From NCBI GenBank assembly GCA_964034945.1, contig OZ035962.1:20493530-20557529 (forward strand): 64,000 nucleotides of DNA. Reading direction: 5' to 3'. This DNA comes from Chrysopilus asiliformis. Its lineage: Eukaryota; Arthropoda; Insecta; Diptera; Rhagionidae. Positions 11,250-22,012 of this stretch are shown here, in pieces. A model generated the notes under the pieces. The model was given only the letters and a program-made list of their open reading frames with translations, did not search any database and was not told the DNA's origin. A program made the position numbers and the translations under genes. How positions within the stretch are numbered: the first letter of the stretch is position 1; each line of letters begins with the position of its first letter.

Positions 11250-11800
11250 TTTATACCCGTATGGTGAAACCAAAGGGTATATTAACTTTGCCTTACCGTT
11301 TGTAACGCCAAGATCCCGTCATCGCACAAAAAAATGAATTACACCAGTGTGTTTAGAATGATGAAAAAAGTTGAATTTAGCATGTCCGTCCGTCTGTCTG
11401 TCCGTCTGTCTGTCCGTCCGTCTGTGGCGCGGATTGCGGGCGCACGGATTGAGCTACAGACTTGAAATTTGGCACAGGTCCGTTTTTCGTAAAATGCGAG
11501 GCTAAGTTCGTTAATGGGCAAAAATGGACCATTAGGGGGGGTACCCCCCATACGAACGAAAACGTTTTTGGCGAATATCTCAAAAACGGTGCATCTTATC
11601 AAAAAAGTGCAAGAACAAAAGTTGTTTAGGACATGATTCTACATTAAAGGTCCATACATCAAAATCCAATTGGAACAAGTTTTAAAAAAACCTTTTTGGA
11701 AAGTTTGACTTCAAAGTGGAATTTTGATACGCCGTTCAATTAAATCACCATACGGGTTTTCAATAATTGCCAGATTGGCAATTATAGCTTTTGTTATGTT
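11250..11800 (+). repeat. Family B repeat, long copy including its 5' part
   Basis: This is the most complete plus-strand copy. It opens with 'tatacccgtatggtgaaacc' and 'aaagggtatattaactttg', continues with 'cttaccgtttgtaacgcc', 'gaattacaccagtgtgttta', a cgtccgtctgtctgtcc tract (11385-11424), 'gagctacagacttgaaat', 'cataCgaacgaaaacg' and 'atctcaaaaacggtgcatc', and ends with 'ttgccagattggcaattata' and 'gcttttgttatgtttt'. Copies in opposite orientation sit at 49566-50155 and 51921-52445. Short antisense open frames over it are by-products of the repeat. Confidence 0.75.
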
Positions 11801-11839
11801 TTCTCTTGGTAATGGTGATGAATATGATCTAAAAAAGGA

Positions 11840-12240
11840 GAAATCGAGTTCACCCGACAACGGTATGACAAAATATTTTGATTTCCGCATGTCCATCCGT
11901 CTGTTTGTCCGTGGACTCCATAACTTTCGAAGGGATCGAGCTAGAGACTTGAAATTTTTTACAGTCGTGTTTCTAATGACAAGGCTAAGATTTTGAACGG
12001 GCAAAATTGGACCATTCCTTCCCCCCTCCCCCATACAAACGAAACAATTTTTTGCGATTTTCGCCAAAACGGTGAGTCTTTTTGAAAAATTAGGATTTTA
12101 CATAACTCGTCCATACATCAAAATCCAATTCAACTCCTCCTTCCTCCCTCTCCCACACAAATGTTTTTTTTTTAAATTTTGTCTGTATACAGTATTTGAC
12201 GATTGGCCCCTGGGAATTCTTACAATTTCATTTTTGAATA
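11840..12240 (+). repeat. Family B repeat, second adjacent copy
   Basis: This copy directly follows the previous one in the same orientation. It shows 'ggtatgacaaaatattttga', 'ccgcatgtccatccgtctg', 'ccataactttcgaagggatc', 'agctagagacttgaaattt', 'attggaccattcc', 'catacaaacgaaacaa' and 'tccatacatcaaaatccaat', and ends near 'ttgacgattggc'. The pyrimidine tract is reduced to one or two words. It is closer to the copy at 9540 than to its neighbour. Confidence 0.65.
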
Positions 12241-12474
12241 AAAATCAAACAAAAAATCATTGTTTTTTTTAAACACTTTCAAATACAAATTATATAGTGG
12301 GTAGAATTTTACTCACTGAGATCACATGAATTTTTTCTCGGGAGCAAAGCGGAGTTAAAATATTTTCTATGTGTTTTATTTTAATTTCAGGTTCTGATGC
12401 TCTTAAAAAACACCCTGCACTTTTAAGTCTTCGAATATAGTATATCTTTGCGTTTGAGATATCTTTACAGACTT

Positions 12475-12720
12475 TTTAACTCCAGAATCGGATTCAGCGA
12501 CCCCAAAAATCAACAGCTGTGATTTTCTTTCCGGGAAGTTCGAGAAAAAGGATAATCACGTTATCCTTACAGGACCTTCCCTTATTCTTATAAGAACAAG
12601 GTAGTGAAAATATTGTATTGTTATTGGAGTTACGTATGCAAAATTTCAAGTTAATTGTTTTTTTTTTAATATTTGACACTGACCAACAAACAGATATGTA
12701 GATACGAAAACACTTTTATT
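12475..12720 (+). repeat. Family A repeat
   Basis: Parts in order: 'ccagaatcggattcagcg', 'accccaaaaatc', 'ttctttccgggaagttcgag', 'ggataatcacgttatcctta', 'caggaccttcccttattctt', 'aaggtagtgaaaatat', 'gagttacgtatgcaaaattt' and a tail with 'accaacaaacagatatg'. The copy at 18243-18540 has the same order; other copies lie near 53000 (minus), 54000 and 63434. GGATAATCACGTTATCC is a near-perfect palindrome. No conserved frame. Confidence 0.7.
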
Positions 12721-14100
12721 TTCAGTTTGGCGATTTTTTTCCTTAACTACCTATCCCAAGTGCACTCTTCATGTGCGAATTTTTCCTATGACCTCGTTTT
12801 CGTTTGCACCAACAGAACTATGTTTGGGGCAACCATAAAAACATAGTTGGAGAGCAGATTACAAGTTTAGATATGATTTGTGTAAATATGTTCTACCACA
12901 TATTTTCTATCAAATCGATCGTCTTTGAGAATGGAGAAAATTTATTGTTTGTGTTATCGTTCCTATTTTAAATGGAAAAGTTTTGCGAAATTTGAATTTT
13001 AAAAAGTTAAGTGAACAAAGTATGTGGAAATTTAAAAATCTTGAAAAAAAAACTCCCCCACACAATCGGAACAATCGTGGGAGGTTTTTGTTTTTAATCT
13101 GAAAACAATTTTTTGTTCTAAAATACGTACTGAATATTCAGTAACGAGTTGATTTACTATTTGCATTTTTGTCAAACTAAGTAAACCCACATAGATTGAA
13201 CATTGAAATATAATTAAAAGAATTTTTTTTACATAGATAATGTTTATGTTCAAATGTAATCTATATTTCAAGAAAGTTTAATTAAACTAAAAGAAATTCA
13301 AAAACTTTTGACAGATTGTTTTTGCTTGTGTGCATTATATGTGACTCTGTTCTACCATTTATCATTTTCTTAGTTTCCTCTGCTGTTAAAACTTTTTGAT
13401 AACGGAACGAGCGAGACGTTATTCTTCATCCACTAGGTAACGTCTAGAGGTTTTTTTTTCAGTATAAAAAGTCAACTTTCTGCTTTGGCCACTGGAATAA
13501 AATTAGAAAAAAAACTTTTGATAATGTATCATATGATGTTTTTAATTGTAGTTACTGTCAGCTTGAAAACCAACATATTTCTTTATAAAGAAGTTGTTTT
13601 CATTTAATTTAGATATAAGGAAAAAATTTAATTTTTTTAGAAGACAAGATTTTGAATTTCAAAGAGACTAGAGAATAGGATTTCCCGGGAAGTCGGGATT
13701 TATTTTTCACGGCCTTTTTTTTATGTTCCAGGAATATGGGATTTTTTTTTAATTTCCCGATAAAAAAAATCATGAAACGATTCTCCTCAGTCGAGTTTTC
13801 TTAATTTGAAGCTACATCATGTTTTTATTTTAGAAAAAAGAAAAATTCTGGTTCAAATAGATGTGAAATGACTAAAATATGAAAGTTTTTTTTTCAAAAC
13901 AAATTTTTTTAACATCTTATTGCTAACAACATTCGAACAAACTTTTCGAAGAAAACAACTTTTCTTGTTAGGTAATTTTAGGTAATTAGATACTTAGATA
14001 CAAATATAAATAAATTATAAGACTCGAGCCAAAGTCCAATAAATAATTTTTGTATAGGCAATTATTTTTCAGAGATAGTACGTAACTTGAAACTTCTATC
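12721..14100. other. No gene recognised
   Basis: AT-rich sequence. A TATA-like 'cagtataaaaagtcaac' occurs near 13461 downstream of 'taacgtctagagg', and a 'tttcccgggaagtcgggatt' stretch near 13681-13770 resembles worn repeat ends. No reading frame above 80 codons has recognisable content. Confidence 0.4.
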
Positions 14101-14430
14101 CTACACTCAGAAGAATAATTCGTAATATCTATGAAAAACTTTATAAAGTCTATGAAAATGTGGGCGTGATTTGGAACCATTGAAGTGTGGTCTAAGAACC
14201 TATGAAAAAAATCATTGTTTTTATAAAACGAGTTTTCAAAGCGCTTATGAAGTTTTTCATAGATATCATGAAGTTTTTAAAAGGAAATTTAGAACGTATT
14301 TTCATAAAATAGAATTTAGGGGAAAAATTTATTGGTCAATCGTCAAAAATCATAAAAATTTCAGGTTGATTTTAGTTCTTCCCAATAATTTCGATTCCTG
14401 TGGTATTGATTGATATCTTTTTACTATTAG

Positions 14431-14480
14431 GGTCCGTAGGGAGAAGTGAAGTGGTCCGTAGGGAGAAGTGGTCCACCACC
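14431..14480 (+). repeat. GTAGGGAGAAGTGGTCC repeat pair, outer left end
   Basis: 'ggtccgtagggagaagtg' occurs twice in tandem here, the second copy continuing into 'gtccaccacc'. Related ends occur at 15824-15869 and, inverted, at 16169-16190 and 16366-16396 ('gtggaccacttgaccctact' and 'tgaccctac'). This suggests one element lying between about 14431 and 16396 with a smaller relative at 15848-16190. Confidence 0.5.
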
Positions 14481-14565
14481 ATTTTGTTTTAGTAATAGTG
14501 ACATTAGAACAGGATATGGAACTCTCATCGGTTGCTCTTGATGACAGCTTGTTACTTTCTTCTAC

Positions 14566-14664
14566 GGAGTATAATAAAGTATTGTATTCATGAAAAATTT
14601 CGACCTCTTAATTTTGCCTAAAAAACATTTCCCGATCACTCCTGAGTCGATTGGAGTCATATTT
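14566..14664 (+). repeat. Family C dispersed repeat
   Basis: 'gtataataaagtattgtatt', 'catgaaaaatttcgacctc', 'ttaattttgcctaaaaaac' and 'gatcactcctgagtcgattg' occur here and, with about one difference in six, at 51816-51920. A shorter piece is at 61599-61640. In this copy the repeat runs directly into the TCTGTCAG microsatellite. Confidence 0.6.
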
Positions 14665-14670
14665 AAAAAA

Positions 14671-14841
14671 TGTCTTTCTGTCTGTCAGTCTGTCAGTCTG
14701 TCTGTCAGTCTGTCAGTCTGTCAGTCTGTCAGTCTGTCAGTCTGTCAGTCTGTCAGTCTGTCAGTCTGTCAGTCTGTCAGTCTGTCAGTCTGTCAGTCTG
14801 TCAGTCTGTCAGTCTGTCAGTCTGTCAGTCTGTCAGTCTGT
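14671..14841 (+). repeat. (TCTGTCAG)n microsatellite
   Basis: About 170 bp of the octamer TCTGTCAG, nearly perfect over some 20 units after a few irregular ones at the left. All three plus-strand frames are open because 8 bp times 3 has no stop, giving serine/valine/cysteine/leucine-rich nonsense peptides. It is followed by 'atttctcaaaaactaataga' and 'gctagcgccatgaaatttta', the position and wording of the family B right half, so it is probably an expanded version of that family's pyrimidine tract. Confidence 0.9.
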
Positions 14842-15847
14842 GTACAAGATTTCTCAAAAACTAATAGAGCTAGCGCCATGAAATTTTATAGGCATGTTGG
14901 GTCCTGAAATGGGACGATCCTATCAACTTTTGGTGGAAATCCGTTAACCGGAAGTATCCAAAATGGCGGTTTTTCAAAAATCGCAATTTCGTTTTTCTCG
15001 ATTTACTCCCAAACTACGCGTTTTTTAGTGGCCTTAAGTATGACAAAACTTGGAGAAAATAAAATTTCCCACACTTTTGTCTTTAGCTATAACTCGATAT
15101 CTCAACCTGTTATCGAGATAAACCGTTAATTCCAAAAAAAACAGTTTTTTGCGATTATCTCGAAAACTAACGGATTTTTGCTGACTGAATGTATGAAGTG
15201 AATTAATGAGAATGGCATTCTGCACAATTTTGTTTCTTACCGTTATCCGTTATCTTTTACCGTTATTGAGATATTTTCATTAATATGTAAAAAATCATAT
15301 TTTTGCGAATAATTTGTAAACTAACGGTTTTTCGACAAATCAGTTAAAAGAATAATTAAAGATGTTAACATTTTCTACATTTTTGCCATTTACCGTAAAT
15401 TGATATCTTTTACCGTTCTCAAGTTATCTCAAATTTTGTACGTTTTTGATATTTTTGAATAAACCAAGAATTTATTGGGAGGTCGTCTTAGGTTGACAAC
15501 GCGACAGGGCTCTAGCGTAAATTGCACAGGGTCGTAGATTTTGTAGAAGAAAGTTTTGTGTTGACCACAACTGTTATTTTTTTATTAGTCATTAAAGTAT
15601 GCCGAGGTATTTTTACTCACTCTCACAGACCAGTGCCAAAAAAACATTGTGAAAAGTTTTCGTAAGTACTCACATTCAACAACATTTTGACGAATTCTTC
15701 ATCAATTTCAAAAAGCTATTTAATCTAAAATGTTGTTTACATTATGAACTTTGTAAATCCACCGAATTTCTGCACTTTTTTCTACAATTGTTGAAGCAGC
15801 GTTATTCCGCGCAAAATAGCGTCGGTAGGGAGAAGTGGTCCACGTTT

Positions 15848-16190
15848 GGTAGGCAGAAGTGGTCCACCCTGTAAATGTGATATTTCGTGTTTTCAAGTTT
15901 TTTTATTAGTTATTTTGAGTGTTTTAAATCATAGCCAAAAATCGATGCGAAGCTCAATTATAACTTCTCCCGAAAATCGAGCTGAGTTAGAGAAGCAGAA
16001 AAGGCCGCCGAAAAACAATGTCTTACATCTGCACCGAAGAAAAAAACCCCAAAACAGACCAAAAGCTCATTTGTTACTTTCGAATAAACCATATTTTTGA
16101 TCAACCTTCATGATTATACTTTTATTTGTCATCTAATTATGTTTATGCGATGTCTGGAAAGTTTTTATGGGTGGATCACTTCTCCCTACC
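15848..16190. mobile_element. MITE with 22-bp TIRs
   Basis: GGTAGGCAGAAGTGGTCCAC plus CC at 15848-15869 is matched in inverted orientation at 16169-16190 with two differences. An extra left copy of the same terminus lies at 15824-15841. The 343-bp interval contains an 84-codon open frame without recognisable features. Target duplication is not clear. It sits inside the composite element 14103-16925. Confidence 0.6.
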
Positions 16191-16925
16191 ATTTTGAAAA
16201 AATCGAAAAATCAAAGTTTTCGACAAATGCCTAAAAATTAAATTTAATGTCAAAAAGTTGGCAATCTGTGAATGCAGAAAGTTAGCTTAGGTCCTGCGCT
16301 TGCGATTTGACTATCTTACCATGCAAAAATTCCAATTTTTGATGATTTTATGGCCATTAATAAAAACGTGGACCACTTGACCCTACTTGACCCTACTAAA
16401 TTTCACTTGCTTTTGCTTTACACTCTCATTTTCAGATTCACTTACACAAGATACACTTCCATTTTATTTGGAATCTTACCAGATGTTCTGACCGCAAAAA
16501 CCTCCACTACTGCTAGTATACCTAATTTATAGTATACGAGTATATTTACTAACCATGAAATATTTTTAGTTGTGCGTATTATATCACGAAGGCAAATTTT
16601 TCCACCAATTTTATGAAATTTTTCATTGGTTTTAGAAAGTGCTCCTAAAAACCATATTAATTCTTGCATAAATCCTATGAAAAATTGGCTTTGAATTTAT
16701 GAAATTTTTTTTTCATAAATAAATTGTTAATGAAAAAAATATACGATTTATGAAACCGTCCTAAAAATTATGAAATACTTTTTCTTAAAACGAATGAAAT
16801 TTTTTATAGACCAAATGATTTTTCATGTATTTTATGGAATTTCTCCTAGTTTTAATGAAAAAGAGCACGTCTTAAAAGTAATGAAGAATTTTCATATATC
16901 TGATAACCGAAATTTTTCTGAGTAT

Positions 16926-17960
16926 ACTCTTTAGATTTGTTTGAATGAAATTCTCATGATCAAATGTTGTACAATATTTGCTTTTAATTTGTCCACTGAT
17001 TTTTTTTTCCTTCACGTAATTACGTTAGCAAATTATTGTGTCTTCCTTAATTGGAGGAGCAAAAGGCCCTTGAGATTTTTATGCATAATTGAACAGCTCC
17101 TAAAAGCACACAAACTCAGCGATAAGACACCGAAATACATGAGGGACCAATTACATATTTTCAGACGGATGGAAAATTCTTCTTGGCCGAAAAAATATGA
17201 AGTATACGTCCACACATGCGTATACACGCAAGAATATATATAAATATTTAAGTGCATATATAAAAATGTAAAAAAATTGGCGAACATTTTGTTTGTCTTG
17301 TTATCAGTTGGGTCAATTTACGCTCAAGTGGGGGTCATGTTAATTGACGTACTTTTAAGAATCCTGTGGGAGCTTGATTTCAATTACTTAATACCAGAAC
17401 ATTTTTTGATAGTCTAATGGGGCGTCGAGATTTTTTTATACGAGTTTCTTTAAGTTTTTTCTTCTTTTTGCGTTATTTAGGAATCTAATGCTTGTTTGTT
17501 TTTTGATTATTTTTTTTGTATTATTACACGAGCGAGAATCTCAGTGTCTGCAATTTCATGAGAAGTGCAATCAAAATATAATTTTTGTTCATTTTTGAAA
17601 CATAATATGAGACGGTTGGATCTAATTTTTATATTACTCAGAATAAAGTTTAAGGATAACAGGGATTTTTTTGTCTTTCCATATTTTTTCTGAAAAGTGA
17701 GTTATTTTCGAGTAATTCACAAGAATTTGTCTGGGAAGACGGGGAGAAATGGTTTGATTTTTTGGCGTGTTTTTTTTTTTTATCACCGTACAAATTATCA
17801 GAGTTGCTGAAATTTCGCTTGTAACTAGGATTTTAAGTTTTAGTTACAAAAACACAATCAAAAAACTTTATTCCGTAGGTTTTTTTGTGAATCTTACAAA
17901 ATCTCACATTGAAAAATTAAAAAAAAATCGAAAAAAAAAAATAAAAAAACCTTTTTTTTA
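16926..17960. other. No gene recognised
   Basis: AT-rich. An open frame at 16941-17243 encodes a 100-residue peptide with a hydrophobic start and a mixed basic tail. It matches nothing I know, is followed by TATA/TACA simple sequence, and has an equally long antisense frame. I would not call it a gene. Poly-A and poly-T runs lie near 17770 and 17930. Confidence 0.4.
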
Positions 17961-18110
17961 AATGCACTAAAATGGAAACGATAATCTTTTGGGCGCTGTG
18001 TATCACAAATAAAAGCGAGATAAATATTTACTTCACTTTTATGCTTTTATCTCGCTTTTATTTCTAACACACATCAGTCTAAAAATTATTTTTTCCTTTA
18101 TAGTGCATCT
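17961..18110. repeat. Foldback hairpin repeat, copy 2
   Basis: 'caaataaaagcgagataaa' near 18008-18026 pairs with 'tttatctcgcttttatttct' at about 18045-18064. The outer parts 'gcactaaaatggaaacg' and 'tttcctttatagtgcat' also pair, giving a hairpin of about 150 bp. A family A body follows 130 bp downstream in a fixed orientation, suggesting hairpin and body are two parts of one repeat. Confidence 0.8.
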
Positions 18111-18242
18111 TTTAATTTTTGACTTTATTTTATCCTTTTTAGTCATTTTGATTAGTATGACTAAAAGTCCAAAATGACGCCGGTTTTTCACCACGCTTAT
18201 ACATATATATTTTTTTAGTCTCTCGAAGAGATATCCTCAAGG

Positions 18243-18540
18243 AATTTTTGACTCTAGGATCGGATTCAGCGATCCCAAAAACCCTTAAAAGAAATTTTCC
18301 CGGAAAAGTTGAGGCAAAAGATAATCACGTTATCTCTACAGGACCTTCCCTTATTCTTACAAGGACGAAGTAGTAAATATATATTGTCATCGGACTTACG
18401 AATTTGTGCAAAATTTCAAGTCAATCGGATCAGTGGAAGTGGGTCAGAATCAGATTACAAGATCTGGCCCCGACCAACACACAAACAAATGTAAAGGCAA
18501 GCTAAGTAAAAGCTTTTAAAAAAATTATCTTTGAATAATT
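18243..18540 (+). repeat. Family A repeat, best copy
   Basis: Contains 'taggatcggattcagcgatc', 'aaattttcccggaaaag', 'gataatcacgttatctctac', 'aggaccttcccttattctta', 'caaggacgaagtagtaaata', 'ttgtcatcggacttacga', 'tgtgcaaaatttcaagtcaa' and a tail 'ggcaagctaagtaaaagctt'. The short 61-codon frame inside it is a by-product. Other copies: 12475, 52985 (minus), 54000 and 63434. Confidence 0.75.
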
Positions 18541-18643
18541 TGTCGTAGATACATGATCTTTACATTAAGAAACAATAGAAGTATCTGGGCTGTTTCAGAA
18601 AAACCCGAGCACAAGTAAATTCCGTAAATATTTACAAACACAG

Positions 18644-20036
18644 GGAGAGAAAAATAATTTGTTGATTCAACTACGTCTCGTGATTAACTAACAATACAAT
18701 AAACTCAACAACGAGCGTGATTAAATTTACTATGTAGTATGATTAAATCCACTAACGACCCATTGTTGAATAAACGATCACGCAAATTGTCTGATATTAA
18801 CACAAACGTAGTTGATTTAAATACGCATTCGTGATACATTAATCACGACATTATTGAGCAACAATGAATCTAATTACTACAGGAAGTAACATAATTAAAC
18901 CAAAAATGATCACAAACATTGTACCGATCTACTATGATCCTTTTTTATACCCTACTTTACTGTTAGAGTCTGTTTGACCTGAAGTGAACTTCTAATCTGC
19001 CATCAAATTTATACCTTAAGCAAAAGCGCCACAATATGTTGTGACTTTGTTACTTTATTTTAGACCTATATTTTTTAGATTTTTTTTTAATATAAGATAA
19101 ATATACTTTTAGCGTCGGCAAAGATTATAGTGTATTTCCGGTTTCGTTCCCCTAACCTCTTTTTACACCATGTTGATTATATGTTAAAGACTCTACTCCC
19201 TGCTTACTCGCTCTCGTGCTGTCTCCAGAACCTCTGAAGGGATGTTCACCGGGCTTTCAGTATTCAATAAGTGTGGCATGGGGTAAACCGGGGTGAGGGG
19301 ACCGAAACCGGAAATACACTATAATCTTTACCGACTCTCAAGCTATATTGAGCATGTTTTGTCTCTAGTCAAATAATTTTGACAGTGCAGAAGGGTTAAA
19401 CATGAAAATCTTAAATTAAACACAAACGTTGTACAGCTACAACGAAAATGTTGTAGGTATACAACTTTCGTGATTAATCAATCATATTTTTTGTCGGTTA
19501 GTTGGGCCAAAACTGCATTGTGTCGAGTAAAACCATCGATCAGAAATAATTCAATAGTCAAACATAAACAGTATAATATCTCTGGTTGTCTGAGCAATTT
19601 TTTTCCTTCCTTTATAATTCTTATGGAGTTTGGAGTAATCATGGTATTAGTCCAAGGTACGAGCCCTTCTCCCACAGTAACCCCCAGTCGACGTTTTTCA
19701 CATTTATTGCTTATTTTTTCGAGTTTAATAAAATATATTACTAAATTGAATAATATGGTACAAAAGTTTAGTTTCCGGGACAACTTGCCTAAAATCAAGA
19801 CTGTCCCAGCTAATATACAAACAATTTTTCTTGTGACAAAAATATCGCGACGACGTCGTTTGTTTATGATTTGATTATAAATTATTTTACGGTTGCGTTG
19901 GTCCTTATTTCAAAAATGACTAATTTAATAATAAAAAAAGCAAAAAATGTTAAAAATATAAAAATAAATTTAACACAAACAAGATTTGTTAACAATGTAA
20001 TTAAATCCAATTACTGCTTGTTTAATAAATAACACT
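18644..20036. mobile_element. Word-rich element, probably TIR class, with nested MITE
   Basis: The left border reads 'cacagggagagaaaaataat', close to the TIR of the 4122 element. From 18665 to 18930 and from about 19395 to 20036 the sequence is dense in one set of words in both orientations (cgtgattaa, ttaatcacg, gttgattt, actcaacaa). The stretch 18935-19390 lacks these words and contains a separate inverted-repeat element. I could not find a matching right TIR, so the right boundary is a guess from where the words stop. A 134-codon frame at 19470-19874 and its antisense partner match nothing. Confidence 0.4.
19114..19335. mobile_element. MITE-like inverted-repeat element, 33-bp arms
   Basis: 19114-19146 (gtcggcaaagattatagtgt...) is the reverse complement of 19303-19335 with a single mismatch. 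Partial pairing continues inward (ttcccctaacc against ggtgagggga). The 222-bp unit has no frame and no obvious target duplication. It interrupts the word-rich element around it. Confidence 0.7.
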
Positions 20037-20442
20037 CTATAAATCAATGAAATTGATATAACACCACCACCAAATACACGTTACAGTGAGCTAAAATAGA
20101 ATTTGTAATTTCCTCAAAACAAACACTTTTTTCGCCACAGCAGCGGAAATTAAGTCGATTATAATCCAAAAATGGGAAGAGATCAATCGTTTGGCATCTT
20201 TCATTTTTCTCAGACAAAATATAAACAGCCTTCAATCAAAAATGATAGCAAAACAAATAAAATATTCTTGCATGGATCTTTCATGTTTTAGAATAAGAAA
20301 AAAATGTAAAAATATTTAGTAAAATGTACACAGCTGGTGGTAAAACAATTTACATTCATTTTGTAAAAAATGTCTTGTTTCCGTTACGGCATTTGATATT
20401 TATAAACAGCATTAACTTATATAAGAGCTTTATGTATATCTT

Positions 20443-20850
20443 CTGCTATCTTCTGAACCGTGAGAGCGTTTTTACCCCATTGGTAAATTGTCCCCCAAGG
20501 AAAGCTTTCGCCCACTAAAATTTACCTTTCCTCTTGCCAGTAAACCACTCTACTGCTATCTTCTCCACCGCTGGAGAAGTTTTGACGCGGTTTGCGCCAT
20601 TCGGTAGATGAACTACGAAGAAACATTTTCGATCACTATAATTTACCCCTCCATTTGCCTGTAAACTTCCCTCCTGCTATCTTCTGAGCTGTTGGAGCAA
20701 TTTTGACACAGTTTGTGCCAATGGGTAAATTGTCCTTCAGTGAATGAAGTTACCCCATGAATGTTTTCGCCCACTAAAACGTCCTTGTTTATGAACCCCT
20801 CTCCTGCTGTCTTGAACCTTTGGAGCAATTTTACCGCGGTTTTCGCCATG
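20443..20850. repeat. Minisatellite, about four diverged units of 110-130 bp
   Basis: The phrase CTGCTATCTTCT (or CTGCTGTCTT) occurs at 20443, 20553, 20674 and 20804. Each is followed by 'ggagaagttttgac / ggagcaattttgac', 'gcggtttgcgcca', 'tggtaaattgtcc' and 'ttcgcccactaaaa' in the same order. Unit length varies from 110 to 130 bp. A 68-codon antisense frame across two units exists, but the repeat, not a protein, is what is conserved. Confidence 0.8.
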
Positions 20851-20937
20851 AACTTATAGTAGAATTAAAGCTACAACTATTTCTATGATTTTTTCAGAAT
20901 AAAATAAATTTAAATAGCATAAGTCAAAAATACTACA

Positions 20938-21166
20938 ATACGTGAGTATTGTTTGGCTGTATGAACATTTGACTTGCGTCTTTTTTCGAAATAGACGCAA
21001 ATCAAATGTGTTGCAAATTTTACAGCAACATCTCTAACACGAAACAACTTTTTATCGTATTAAGAAATATCACAATCCATTGAAAACCTATTAGAAATAC
21101 TGTAGAAAAAAATCAAAAAATCGATTTTGGCGGATGCGCCAAAACAATACTCAAGGGACGTTATGC
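20938..21166. repeat. Inverted repeats, possible worn MITE
   Basis: CATTTGACTTGCGTCT at 20966-20981 is nearly inverted at 20993-21008 (agacgcaaatcaaatg), a tight hairpin. An outer pair, 'tgagtattgtttggc' near 20943 and 'gccaaaacaatactcaag' near 21137, encloses about 230 bp. The outer pair is imperfect and no target duplication is evident. Confidence 0.5.
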
Positions 21167-21729
21167 TTTGGGGCCACGTACAAGCAACTAAAATATGCTT
21201 TGAATAATAATTAAAACTAAATCTGTCCAGGGCATTATCCTTTTACATATTTGACGAAATTATTCTGATCTCGTTTTTCCATTCTTTTGGAATAGGTACA
21301 TTGATAACATCGTCCCTAAGGGTAGGTAGGGTTTCCGTTTAAGTTGGGTTGACCGGATCATCGAACTTATTTTCCAAGCTTCCAATGATTCTCCACAATT
21401 CTCCTTCTACTGATGCATGATTTGAGGGTAGTTTTCAGTTATTTAGTTATAGAAATAGCTACGATGCTTTATGTTATTTCATTTTGTCTCAATTGTCGTA
21501 TGTGGTTTGAATCTTTTATATAAAATTTATCTAATATTACAACGATATCCTAATTCACAAAAAAACCCTTATCTGGATTCCTTCTTTCCTTTGTAAGAAA
21601 ATGCTGGTGTTTAGTTTCATTATCACAGTGTTAGCATTGGTTACGTGATTCCAATTTCTAAAGACCGTTTATATTTTTTAGTATTTGCCAGAAGTGGCAA
21701 AAAAGAAAGAAACAAGTGTAAGGAAAACA
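21167..21729. other. No gene recognised; left flank of the satellite locus
   Basis: Single-copy-looking AT-rich sequence leading to the border of the satellite locus. The duplicated 283-bp segment begins at 21730, so 21720-21730 is the left breakpoint of the amplified unit. Confidence 0.4.
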
Positions 21730-22012
21730 AAAACTATAATGAATGTTACGACGAATATAATATTTTGCGCTTTTTGAGGAATACGTTTTCTTATTGTTCG
21801 AAAAAATCTTTTTTATTATTCGAAAAAAATTAAAATTTAATATTGGTAATCATATCAATTCGAACTTAGCATTAAAACATAAGAAAAACTGTAATCGCCA
21901 AGGCCAATCGTCAAATGCTCTATATTAGGGCAGACAGAATGAGGGTATTCACAATCCTCTTCGGTATTCGGTATTCGGTATTTTCGGTAATATTAAAAGA
22001 CTGAAAATATTC
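21730..22012 (+). repeat. 283-bp border segment, copy 1
   Basis: Begins 'aaaactataatgaatgttac' and ends 'actgaaaatattc' just before the first 18-bp unit. It contains a run of TTCGGTA heptamers (about 21958-21990). Copies 2 (25021) and 3 (28078) are the same length. I see one substitution between this copy and the others (acgttttctt here, acgtttcctt there, about 21784-21793). Confidence 0.9.

Larger units (their letters stand above)
14103..16925. mobile_element. Composite TIR element with nested insertions
   Basis: 'TACACTCAGAAGAATAATT' at 14102-14120 is opposed by 'AAATTTTTCTGAGTATA' at 16910-16926, an imperfect TIR of the CACTCAGAA class with TA on both sides. The outer parts (14120-14400 and 16600-16910) are packed with one family of words in both orientations (atgaaaaatttcat, tttcataaa, tatgaaatttttt). 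Between them lie foreign pieces: GTAGGGAGAAGTGG-type termini, a family C fragment, an octamer microsatellite and a smaller MITE. The simplest reading is an element invaded by others. The boundaries rest on a short imperfect TIR and could be coincidence. Confidence 0.5.

Noticed and set aside
14590..14907. Cysteine/serine-rich protein over the TCTGTCAG repeat
   Set aside because: An octamer without stops is open in all three frames; the flanks belong to dispersed repeats.
16941..17243. 100-residue hypothetical protein
   Set aside because: No motif, a comparable antisense frame, and simple sequence at its 3' end.
19470..19874. 134-codon frame and its 106-codon antisense partner
   Set aside because: Both lie in a word-rich non-autonomous element; neither resembles a known protein.
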